Shown in pieces: positions 46,131-57,229 of a stretch of DNA of 64,000 nucleotides (within the stretch, counting starts at the first letter, position 1; every line of letters begins with the position of its first letter). Where the stretch lies: positions 186,001-250,000 of the forward strand of contig JAFREQ010000042.1 of assembly GCA_025331565.1 (NCBI GenBank), read 5' to 3'. Origin of the DNA: Holacanthus passer. Lineage: Eukaryota > Chordata > Actinopteri > Pomacanthidae. The notes below the pieces were generated by a model that was not told where the DNA came from, searched no databases, and saw only the letters and a list, made by a program, of their open reading frames with translations. Both the position numbers and the translations under genes were made by a program.

Positions 46131-48781
46131 ATGAAGGAGACGGCGGCCAAGCGGCGGGACAAAGCCGGCGGCCGGGACCGGGACTCCAAAGCTGAGAAGC
46201 CGAAGGATCCGGGCCCGGAGCCGCAGGACGTGGAGATGCCGGAGGAGGAGGCGGCTAACGCGGCTAAAGCGCCCAAAGAGCTGGACAGCCTGACTCTGGA
46301 TGGTGAGACCGAGATTAAAGCCTCCGGGAGGGTCGGTGTGTCGGCCCGGTTCACCGGAGACAGCGTCCGATCCGCGGGAGTTAGCCTGTTAGCATAGCCA
46401 GCTAGCATCCGCTGTGACGAAGCGAAGTGTTGATGAAGCGCTAATTCAAACAGGCCGAAGTTAGTTCAGAGGGAAATTAATCATGATTCTGCTGATTGTC
46501 TGTTGAAGTTCAAACATTTGAGTCCGCCTCAGACCAGGTCCGGATCAAAACCGCTCTATGTAGACTTAGAAAGCAAGAAGATATCAAAACTGTTCAAACC
46601 CGAGGTCACATGTAAGATTTTACTTTTAAAAAAAAAATAGAATCAGAATATAGTAAAACTAGTCCCGTTTCTTTCCCTCCATCCAGACCACATCAGACCG
46701 GCTCTGTGTGTTCAGACTTGATCGGGATGAACAGGTGGAAACCAGTTTTCTAGCCGTCAAATCAAATAGGAGTAAAAGGTTTCTCTTGCAGCTGTTTCTC
46801 CACCAAGACCACACCAGACCAGGTCTAACTGAAGCCACTACAGTGGTCAAATCCGGACTAGAGTCTTAAAACCTGTTTTCAGGTTTGTGAAATCTTCATT
46901 CTGTTTGTCAAAACAGAAAAAAGTGACTGTTTTAGTCCTGGCCACATCAGGTCGAGATCAAAATCAGTTTTGCTAAAAGTTCAATAAAAACACATGATGT
47001 TTCCACAGTCAACAACTAATCATTTGAAATAATCATGATCTCAGTTTTGACCAAAATAAGTCCAGATGAGCAGCTTTAATTTACTCTCTGGACTCTCTCT
47101 AAAATGGTTTGTCTCCCCCCTCTCCCGTCTCTGTCTCCCTCCTCCTCCTCCTCCTCTCCTCTCCTCTCCTGTCTCTGTCTCCCTCCTCCTCCTCCTCCTC
47201 CTCTCCTCTCCTCTCCTGTCTCTGTCTCCCTCCTCCTCCTCCTCCTCCTCTCCTCTCCTGTCTCTGTCTCCCTCCTCCTCCTCCTCCTCTCCTCTCCTCT
47301 CCCCTCCCGTCTCTGTCTCCCTCCTCCTCCTCTCCTCTCCTTTCCTCTCCTGTCTCTGTCTCCCTCCTCCTCCTCCTCTCCTCTCCTCTCCTGTCTCTGT
47401 CTCCCTCCTCCTCCTCCTCCTCCTCCTCCTCCTCTCCTCTCCTGTCTCTGTCTCCCTCTCCCTCCTCCTCTCCTCTCCTGTCTCTGTCTCCCTCCTCCTC
47501 CTCAGACATTAAGGAGCACGTGAAGCAGATCGAGAAGGCCGTGTCGGGGAAGGAGCCTCGGTTCGTCCTTCGTGCTCTCAGAGCGTTGCCGTCCACCAGC
47601 CGTCGTCTCAACACCAACGTGCTGCATAAAGCCATCACTGGCTTCTTCACTAACAACACCACCACCAGAGACTTCCTGCTCAGCTTCCTGGAGGAGGTGA
47701 GGAGCCACATCATGATCACTGATCACTGAGGGATTTTAGTATTGATTAACATGTGGATTATTTCTCTGAGTCATCACTAATAGTGAAATATGCTCATTAC
47801 AAGAATGCAGTTTCTGTTTCTTCAGTCTAGTTCTAAAGCAGTCAGTCAATTAGTCAAGTGACAGAAAATCTATCAATATTTAATTTGGTAATTAAATAAC
47901 CATTTTAAAGAATTTATTAAATGCAAATGACAAACTTGCTTATTCCAGCTCTTCTGAGGATTTGGAGCATTTTTCTCTCAAATAATTATAAACCAAACTT
48001 CCTTTTGTTTTCGTAGAATTGAGTTCAGACAACATAACCTGCAGCAGTATTTGTCTTTATTGCTTGACAGTTTATAGACCAAACAATTCAACATTTCAAA
48101 AATTATTAAAGATATAATTTTTATTTGTTGAGTTCTGTACTTGTTGTTCCAACTAATTTCAAACCCAGAGAAATCCGTAATTTTATTTAAACCAATGGTG
48201 CGTTTCATTTGGTCACCTGTCAGTGTCAACACAGGAAACACCAGATGATACATCAGAGAGTGAGGAATGAAACTTTAATCCACCACCTCATCTGTGAACA
48301 TTTCTGCCTGAGGCATGTCGGATAGATTTTCATCTGCAATGGTGTTTGTTTAACAATGAAAACAACTCCCATGATCCCACATTACCCCATGACATCATGA
48401 ACCTGCCTCTTATGTTTTTGTTGTTTTGATTGAGACACCCCTTGGGGCAGACTTTGCGTTTAAAAAAAAATTTTTTTTTTTTCAGTTATTTAGTTTGAGT
48501 CAGAATTTAATGTCAGAACACAAACAGCTGAATGAGATAATGATGGATTTTAAATGAGGAAACTGATCAGACAATCATTACTGATGCTGTCTGTCTTGTC
48601 TGTCTTGTCTGTCTCTCTGTCAGCCAATGGAGATGGCGGACGGAGACGTCCAGTTTCGTCCAAGGACAGGTAAAGCAGCGTCAGCTCCTCTGCTGCCGGA
48701 GGTGGAGGCTTACCTGCAGCTGCTGCTGGTGGTTCACCTGACCAACAACAAGAGATACACTGAGGTCTGTCTGACTGTTCA

Positions 48782-48814
<33 letters not shown>

Positions 48815-51800
48815 GTGTGTGTGTGTCTGTTTTTATGAGAATAGTTTTTGTGTTTCACCACATCCCTATCGGGACTCTGAGTTACAGCAGCTCTTCATGA
48901 GTCCTTCGGTCTGAACATAAAGTCCTTTCTCAGTTTCAAACTAGTATTTTTCTAAATCAGGTTGAACCATTAAAACTTAGCCAATGTGTCAGCTGGTAAA
49001 GACTAATTTTGAATCTGTTGCTAGGAAACGTCTGTAGCTTTGTCCAGTCAAGAGGCATCTACACTGAACAAAAATATAAACGCAACACTTTGGTTTTTGC
49101 TCCCATTTTTCATGAGCTGAACTCAAAGATCTAAAACGTTTATTGTGGCCGGCCTCAGACACACCTGTGCAGTAATCATGCTGTCCAATCAGCATGTTGA
49201 TCTGCCACACCTGTGAGGTGGAGGGATCATCTCAGCAAAGGAGAAGTGCTCACTAACACAGATTTACACAGATTTGTGAACAATATTTGAGAGAAACAGG
49301 CCTTTTGTGTCCATAGAAAAAGTCTTAGATCTTTGTTGCGTTTATATTTTTGTTCAGTGTACAATGTAAACAGGAAGCATTGTAGCATCACGAGCTAGCA
49401 GAACTTCAAAAAGCTGCAGCTATTGGCTGTTGGTCAAAAGGTGTCATTGGTTTGTTTTCCAACTCTGGGTTTGCTGAGGTGTTGAGAGTAAAGAGCTATG
49501 GACCGATTGATTCATGGATTAAATCCAAACCTTGGTGGCAACAAAATGAGAATATGATACAGACCATTATGTTGTTTATAACTGATCTGAGAAGTAAAAA
49601 TCTTTAAGTTGAGATGTTTTCTGCTCAATGAAACAGTCTGTCAGTGAAGAAGAAGCTGAATCACAGACTTTCATTCAAATGCTGCTCGAACACAGAGTCA
49701 GGTGTTCACATGCAAAACGTATCAGTTGGGACCAAACAGCTCTGAGGTTCAACACTCAGCCCTCATTCACTGTAAACAGCTGTCAAACATTAGTGGTGCT
49801 TCAAGCTCAGTGCAGGTTGAAAAGTTATCTAATTTAGTCTTGTTGATGATAATGATAACAACAACATTGCCTGTGTGTTTGTGTGTTTCAGGCTCAGAAA
49901 GTGTCAGATGACCTGCTGCAGAAGATCGGCTCTAAGAACCGCAGAGCTCTGGATCTGGTTGCAGCCAAGTGTTATTATTATCATGCCCGAGTGTACGAGT
50001 TCCTCAACCAGTTCGACACCATGCGCAGGTACACACACACACACGTGTTAAGTTGGTTACATACCAGACATTAATAAAAGTGTTTAATACATCAGAATGT
50101 TTCCTCTCACTTGCTTGACAGCGCAACAACATTTGTTCTGGTCAAACTTCAGATCTGACTGATCGGTAATAAAAACTGTTTTTCATGTATTGTGACTGTT
50201 GATTCACATTTTGAATGTCTTGAGTTTGAGAGAAAACCGGTCGACGGTCAAGAATTTATAGGCAGCAGCAAACAGGTGCAGTAATCAGGAAGTTAATCCA
50301 TAAACGCTGTCATGATGATCACAGATGGTCTCTTTAATAGTCTGTATGTCAAACAGAAGAACATCAGTCAAACAACAGTTAATGAGAACACAAGTTGAAT
50401 AAATTGGTCTGATCTGTGGCCTGTACTACGAAGCGAGTTTAACCTACTCCGATTTAACTCCAGTTACCAAGGCAAGTCGGGGTCGACAAACTCTGGTCGT
50501 CTCAGCTGGAGTTAATCAGTACTATAACGGTGATGAAGATGTTGGTTTGTTGAGTCCGTGTTAACTTAATCTGAGTCTGTGCGCGTTCGTGTAAAAGAGG
50601 CGTGTTCAGCAGCGCAGACACAGTTTCTGTTTGATGATTCGTGCTCCGTGATTTTCACCGGAAGAAAGCACTTTGATAATGTCAGGATATGAAGAGTTTA
50701 AAGAAACAGAGTCAGGGAGACTTGTTGGCTGCAGACACAGTCAATTCATTACTTCAGTCTTCTTGTGTCTATTTGTCTTACGGACTCTTCTTTTATTTGT
50801 AACATGATTGAGATGTAAGGACACGTAAAATAGTCTAAATCTAAATAATGTGAATATGTGAAACCAATGAGGATAATTCAGTTCCAGCCTCCACATGTCT
50901 CCATCTGTGAAACTGAGCCGTTCCTCTGTGTTAATGAATGAAGATCTGCTCCTAAAGCTCCTCGGCTGTAGACCGACCTGTATGAATGTAAAACTGCTGT
51001 TAAGAACTTCATTCTAACAACAGGTCAGGATGAAATATACAAATATTCTATCAAAGTGTGTATTAATCATCCTGATCATTAACACTGAGGACAGATGTGT
51101 TGTGTAGCCTACACTTATACACTGTGTGTCCAACAGTGAGGCTTCACTCCGGCCACTGGCTGCGGAGACGTCTGGACCCAGAAGCCGGCAGAGACACTCA
51201 AATCCATCTCTTTCATAGAGAACATCATCGGGGTGAACTCCGGTCTCTAAACACCGTTGACCTGCGGACTGAGCCGCTCATAATCCGTGCGCCGATGTCG
51301 ACTGGCTCTTCCAAATGTCAAATCATTTTTCTCAACCAATTGTAGCGGAGGGGCGGAGCTTACACAGAGTAACCTCGAGTTAACCACGAACATAAACTCC
51401 TCCGAGCAGTTTAGAGACGCAGCGTAAATTGCCATGACAACACACCACGAGTAAAATCTATCCACCTTTGTGGTAATCAGGAAGTTACCTCCGACGTCAC
51501 GAAGTTACTCCTGAACTTACCCCGATAAGCCGGTTACCTCGCTTCATAGTACAGCCCTCTGGATTTCTGCAACGTCCTGTTCGAAACTTACTGTCTGACT
51601 GCAGCTTTATGTTACTTCCTGCTGCCTCCTGATCTCAGTCACTCTCCAGGTGAGAAGCAGGTCATCCATTTCCCTTCACCTGAGAGGCCCCATGTTTGTA
51701 GTTCACCAGCATCACCTGACTGATTATTATTGATACCAAGTGTCAGTCAGATACAAATTGTATGTTAATAGCAGGTGTGAAAAAGTATTGATGATGAAAA

Positions 51801-54800
51801 TCATGTGTTACTGTTTGTCCCTGTAAGTCAACACTGACTTTCAGTGTAAACCGTCTCTGTGTGTTTAACCCTTCAGTTTCCTCCACACTCGTCTGCGTAC
51901 AGCGACTCTGCGTCACGACGCCGACGGTCAGGCTGTCCTCCTGAACCTGCTGCTGAGGAACTACCTGCACTTCAACCTGTACGACCAGGCCGAGAAACTG
52001 GTGTCCAAATCAGTTTTTCCAGAACTCGCCAACAACAACGAGTGGGCCAGATACCTGTACTACACAGGTGAGACTGGTATACTTGTACTACACAGGTGAG
52101 ACCGATACCTGAGCTGAGACCTGTGTGCGTACCTCTGTGTTTACCTGTGTGTCATGTGACTTTCTGCAGGTCGTATTAAGGCGATCCAGTTGGAGTACTC
52201 TGAGGCTCGCAGAACTCTGACCAACGCTCTGAGGAAAGCTCCACAACACACTGCTGTTGGCTTTAAACAGACGGTCTGTTACACACTCATACACACTGAT
52301 ACACACCTGGAGCCTGAAGTCAGTCAGTCAGTGTGTCACTGTTTTAATTGTGGGCCAGTGTACGAGGTAGATGAGCCAATTTGAGAAGTAGAGAAGTCTT
52401 AGAGAGTTTCTAATTATGATTTTACAAGTCAACATGTGCGTGACAATAGACTGCAGACGCAGAGAGTTAACAGGAGAATGACAGTATAGATAATCGCACA
52501 AGGTGATGTGTCCTCATATTTAAAATAAGTCCATCTAAAGTGAAACTGAGACAAACACAAAGTTTGGAACAACATTTGTTTCCTGCTGTGAGGACAGGCT
52601 CAGCTCTGTCCAACCATCTTCTGTCACTAGAGTCAAAATCATTGAATCCTGAGGAGAGAGGTAACATCTGAATGATAACAGACATGTTAAACCTCTGTCT
52701 GCCTTCAGGTCCACAAGCTGCTGATCGTGGTCGAGTTGTTGTTGGGAGAGATTCCTGACAGACTGCAGTTCAGACAGCCGTCACTGAAGAGATCACTGAT
52801 GCCCTACTTCCTGCTGACTCAGGGTCAGTATGTGTCAGTGTCAACATGACAGATGATCACATGATTAATTTTTATCATCCATTCATTTTAATTTATTTGC
52901 TATTTATATTTAAAATTTGTCCTTAGTTTTATTATTTTAATAAGCTTTTAAATAATTATTTGATGATTTATCCAATGAAACATTTGGGACTTTTTATACA
53001 ATTTTAATAAACAAATCACAGGTTGAATCAAGTCAGAAAAGTGATCTTTTGTGAAGTGATTTGTTCTGATAAAACATGATGGTGTTAAGTCCTCACAGAT
53101 TGAGAATGATTACACAGTCCTACTCTGTGTGTGTGTGAATGTGTGTGTGTGTTCAGCGGTGAGAACAGGTAACCTGGCAAAGTTTAACCAGGCGTTGGAG
53201 CAGTTTGGGGAGAAGTTTCAGACAGATGGGACGTACACACTCATCATCCGCCTGAGACACAACGTCATCAAGACTGGTGAGCCAATCACAGGCCACATCA
53301 GCTCTGACATCACGTGTTACTGTGTGTGTTCATAGTCTGGTTCCATCCAATAGATGACAGATGACACAGTTAGAAAACACATCCTCGGTGTGTGTCTTAT
53401 TTATTTATCTGTGGTATTGACACTGTGTGTGTGTGTGTGTTAGGTGTGCGTATGATCAGCCTCTCGTACTCTCGTATCTCTCTGGCCGACATCGCTCAGA
53501 AGCTGCAGCTTGACAGTCCAGAGGACGCGGAGTTCATTGTGGCCAAGGTAACAAGAAAACACTTCAACTCATCTTGGTTATTAAAAACAAACAAACGTGT
53601 GACAAACATTAAACACTGTAATGATGATCTCACAGCAGAAAACTAGGAAAACTTGTCTGTTCTTGGCTCTTTAACACTGCTGGATGAACCCCGCCCGTAC
53701 TCTGACTGTTCAGACCCGACCTGAGACAGACGCTTTGTTTTTGTTCATTCTTCTTCAAAGACAAAGTTCTGTACAGACTCAAACTCAGAAAACTTTCTCA
53801 CCAATAAAGAAGAACTAATCTGACAACAACGTGACACCACGATGACCTCAAGAACAAAACATGAAGAACTTGTACCAGCTGATCATTCAGAGGTTTAGTG
53901 ACAACACACACTGTAGTGACCTGTAACTCTCCCAAACAAGGTCCTTTCTGAAGAAGCTGTGAGTCATGCCTTGCTGGCTTTGGTCTGTATGAGGAAGCAG
54001 CTGAAGGAGGATGAAGAATGGGTCCAATTAGCAGATCTCAATCAGCTGTACTGTTGGTCATGATGATGGTAACTGCTGAGAGGCATCTTTCAAATTCCTA
54101 TTTCTAACTGACGAGAGAGAGGACACACATGAAACCTTCTGATGGATATGACGTACAGTACTGTGCAAATGTTTTAGGCAGGTGTGAAAAAATGCTGCAA
54201 ACTAAGAATGTTTTCACAAATATAAGTGTGTGAACAAAAGAAAAATCTAAATCAAATCAATATTTGCTGTTACTACCCTTTGCTTTCAAACCAGCATCAA
54301 TTCTTATAGGCACACGTGCACAAAGTCAGGGATTTTGTAGGATTATAGTCAGATGTGTGATCAACCAATTCTACCACACAGGTGCTAATGATCATCAATC
54401 ACATGGAGGTTGAACCACAGTCGTTACCTGAAACAGAAACAGCTGTGTAGGAGGCTGAAAACTGGGTGAGGAGCAGCCAAACTCTGCTGCCAAGGTGAAG
54501 CTGTGGAACAGTTTCATGTCACAGGTCAAACACCACGACAAGACTGAGCACAGCAACAAGACTCAAGGTCGTTCTACTGCGTCAGCAAGGTCTCTCCCAG
54601 ACAAAGGTTTCAAAGCAGACTGGGGCTTCAAGATGTGCTGTTCAAGCTCTTTTGAAGAAGCACAAAGAAAAGGGCAACGTTGAGGATCGTAGACACAGTG
54701 GCGGCAGGTGCTCTGGACTGATGAGTCAGAATGTGAACTATCTGGCTGTAGCAGAAGGCAGTTTGTTCGCCGACGGGCTGGAGAGCGGTACAATAATGAG

Positions 54801-55837
54801 TGTCTGCAGGCGACAGTGAAGCACGGTGGAGGTTCCCTGCAGGTTTGGGGCTGCATTTCTGCAAATGGAGTTGGAGATTTGGTCAGGATTAATGGTGTCC
54901 TCAATGCTGAGAAATACAGGCGGATACTTATCCATCATGCAATACCATCAGGGAGGCGTATGATTGGCCCCAAGTTTATTCAGCAGCAGGACAACGACCC
55001 CAAACATACAGCCAATGTCATTCAGATAAGATAAAGCTAAACCTTTATTCGTCCCTCGGTGGGGACGTGGTGAAGAGACAGAAGGGTTTGAGGAAGCCTA
55101 CATCCACAGAGGATCTGTGGTTAGTTCTCCAAGACGTTTGGAACAACGCACTAGCCGAGTTCCTTCAATCTGTGCAAGTGAACCTAGAAGAATTGATGCT
55201 GTTCAGAAGGCAAAGGGTGGTCACAGCAAATATTGATTTGATTTAGATTTCTCTTCTGTTCATTCACTGCATTTTGTTAATAGATGAAAATAAACTATTA
55301 TGACTTCCATTTTTGAAAGCATTCTTAGTTTACAGCATTTTTTCACACCTGCCTAAAACTTTTGCACAGTACTGTTATTGTAATATAGATTGTGGTGTCA
55401 GACATGTTAGAATTAGATCGAGATGGAAAAGTCCTCTGTTCTGCTTCATTCAGACTCAGACAGTCAAACACAGTTATAAAGTTCTGTGTCCTCTGACTAA
55501 CCTGAGTGTAAACCGACAAATAGAACTCCTGAGGAACAGGAGAAAACATTGAGTTCACAGCTTCTGTTCACATAAAAGTGTATTGTTCTGTTTACAGTTG
55601 TACCTCCGACGTCACAAAGTTACTCCTGAACTCACCCCGAGAAGCCGGTTACCTCGCTTCATAGTACAGCACTCTGATGGTTTAAACAGACTGAACCCAC
55701 AAACCCAGTGTCGTCCTTTGTAAAGATCAACAGATTTACATTATTAAGATCTTCTTTTAAAAGATGGGCTACTTGGCCATGTTGTCAATTTTAAATCCTT
55801 TGTATCTAATATGTAACGGACTAAAGATCATCTGAGT

Positions 55838-55890
<53 letters not shown>

Positions 55891-57024
55891 TCTCCCCCGT
55901 CCGTCCGTCCTTCAGGCAATCCGTGACGGAGTGATTGAGGCGAGCATCAACCATGAGAAAGGCTTTGTCCAATCAAAGGAGACCATGGACATCTATGGGA
56001 CCAGAGAGCCTCAGCTGGCTTTTCACCAGAGAATCTCTTTCTGTCTGGACATCCACAACATGTCTGTCAAGGTAACACACACCTGAGACTCACCTGTACA
56101 CACTAACACACACACAAATCCTGTATTTGTCCCTGTGGAAATGTGTCTTAATGTGACATAAATGCTGAAGTCCATTCAGGTCCAGATGGCTCAGTTGCTC
56201 AGTTCACCTCATTCTTATGTCCTGAGATTCTCTGATGGAGGGATGACAGGTTTTAGACCTGCTCAGGTATCTTTTTTTTTTGAGGAACACCTGTGCTCAT
56301 GTTGCACAAGCTTAATATTTATTATCTTGATAATGAATTTTGTGTAAAAATTGTGACAACAAACTGCTTCTGCCTTTGTATGAACCAAGATTTGTTTAAA
56401 AATGTGTTTCTAAATTGAGATTTTAAAAGGGGAGTTTGGTTGGTAGAAGACGAGTTATATCAGACTGAGAACCAAACAGTTCTGATCATATTTTCATTTT
56501 GTTTGTTCTGCCTGTTAATGACTGTTAATAGAATCATTCAGGATGTTTGTGAGCTGTCGAACAGTTTAAGACAAGAAAAGAAATGAGCTTTCTGTCTCCC
56601 CCTGCAGGCCATGAGGTTTCCTCCCAAAGCTTATAACAAAGACCTGGAGTCAGCAGAGGTAACACACACACACGTAAACTGCATCAGGATGTAGAAAGAG
56701 ACCTGAAAATATTTGTTTTACATTGTTTTAAAGGCCTGCGAGGTTGAAACCAGCCAGTTTCACAAGAAAAACAGGAATTAATTTAGTATTTGTTATTATT
56801 GTGTTTTTGATTCAGATTCATCTTCAGATTAGGAAGCTCTGAATACATGAATAAAGTGTCATATTTACTGTCTGATTTCTAACATATTTGCGTGTGTGTG
56901 TGTGTGTGTGCGCGTGCGTGCCTGCCTTCACTCGTGGTGCATTCAGGAGCGTCGGGAGCGCGAGCAGCAAGATCTGGAGTTTGCCAAAGAAATGGCCGAA
57001 GACGACGACGACAGTTTCCCGTGA
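46131..57024 (+). CDS. psmd3: 26S proteasome non-ATPase regulatory subunit 3 (Rpn3)
   Basis: PCI-domain subunit of the 19S proteasome lid, present in nucleus and cytosol. Twelve exons: 46131-46302, 47506-47696, 48624-48764, 49892-50028, 51877-52067, 52170-52273, 52709-52823, 53157-53276, 53444-53547, 55916-56071, 56608-56658 and 56947-57024. They total 1560 nt, 519 residues plus stop, with every phase consistent; human PSMD3 has 534. The N-terminus is charged and Pro/Glu-rich. The middle is TPR-like ([32 protein letters not shown]). The PCI region covers about residues 270-450 (SYSRISLADIAQKLQLDSPE, GVIEASINHEKGFVQSKE). The C-terminus is acidic (EMAEDDDDSFP). The ATG follows the interspersed GC-rich 5' exon. 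Neighbour csf3 lies 2.6 kb downstream, as in mammals. Confidence 0.98.
47108..47505 (+). repeat. Pyrimidine-only minisatellite at the psmd3 intron 1 acceptor
   Basis: About 390 nt almost free of purines, except for G in each CTGTCTCTGTCTCCCTCCTC unit. Some ten units of about 30-55 bp, varying in the number of CTC triplets. The final unit runs straight into CAG at 47503-47505, so the repeat itself supplies the polypyrimidine tract and acceptor of exon 2. Long ORFs on both strands here are artefacts of composition. Confidence 0.9.
49062..49359. mobile_element. Non-autonomous Tc1/mariner MITE in psmd3 intron 3
   Basis: A 298-bp element with perfect 25-bp terminal inverted repeats (49062-49086 and 49335-49359, beginning CACTGAACAAAAATATAAAC). 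It is flanked by TA on both sides (49060-49061, 49360-49361), the Tc1/mariner target duplication. No coding capacity. Confidence 0.92.
50418..51557. mobile_element. 1.1-kb inverted-repeat DNA transposon, non-coding, in psmd3 intron 4
   Basis: Ends are GGCCTGTACTACGAAGCGAG (50418-50437) and its reverse complement with two mismatches (51538-51557). No transposase ORF inside. TCTG occurs next to both ends and may be the target duplication, one base off on the left. The termini resemble Harbinger/ISL2EU-like fish elements; the superfamily is inferred only. A solo right end of the same family lies at 55600-55672. Confidence 0.7.
52051..52106 (+). repeat. psmd3: 28-bp tandem duplication spanning a psmd3 splice donor
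   Basis: Units 52051-52078 and 52079-52106 differ at three positions. Each contains TGTACTACACAGGTGAGAC, so the exon 5 donor (52067/52068) is repeated 28 nt downstream (52095/52096). Use of the second donor would add 28 nt and shift the frame. Confidence 0.85.
54156..55374 (+). mobile_element. Tc1-like transposon, inactivated, in psmd3 intron 9
   Basis: Long inverted termini (about 55 bp, beginning CAGTACTGTGCAAA at 54156 and ending in its complement at 55374) enclose a broken Tc1 transposase. Left part: MSQVKHHDKTEHSNKT. Catalytic core piece: LWTDESECELSG and QQDNDPKHTANVI, giving two of the three acidic residues. After TANVI the ORF is interrupted at about 55023-55065 by a LINE-tail-like sequence, and the segment that should hold the third acidic residue is missing. 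STEDLWLVLQDVWNN follows. A TA precedes the left end; the right flank reads TT. Confidence 0.88.
55600..55672. mobile_element. Solo right end of the 50418-51557 element family
   Basis: TACCTCCGACGTCACAAAGT through CTCGCTTCATAGTACAGC repeats the right-hand 73 bp of the intron 4 element with a few substitutions. The left end is not found. Same orientation, same host gene. Confidence 0.8.
55842..55889. repeat. (TG)n microsatellite just upstream of psmd3 exon 10
   Basis: About 23 TG dinucleotides ending about 26 nt before the acceptor at 55915. A CCGTCCGTCC mini-run fills the gap. Length variation here could affect splicing, but nothing in the sequence shows that it does. Confidence 0.9.
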
Positions 57025-57195
57025 TCCTCTCTGCTGACTTCCTGTACAGACAGGAAGTAGTAGTGTGTCTGCACACTGATATTGTAGATCAGTTATTACC
57101 CACAATCCCCCTCTCCTCTCTTCTGTCTCTCTGGTGTGTTTTCCTGTGTAACCTCTGAACTCTTCAGCTGCTGTTTGTTGTTTCTCTTACTCACA

Positions 57196-57201
57196 AATAA
57201 A
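57196..57201 (+). terminator. psmd3: psmd3 poly(A) signal
   Basis: AATAAA about 170 nt after the stop codon, followed by a GT-rich stretch (TGTTTGTGTCTGTGGTG), the normal downstream element. Confidence 0.8.
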
Positions 57202-57229
57202 ACACACATTGGTTTTGTTTAAACATGTT

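Noticed and set aside
47099..47729. Long plus and minus ORFs rich in Ser/Leu/Pro or Glu/Arg
   Set aside because: Caused by the pyrimidine repeat at the psmd3 exon 2 acceptor; the only real coding part is exon 2 itself.
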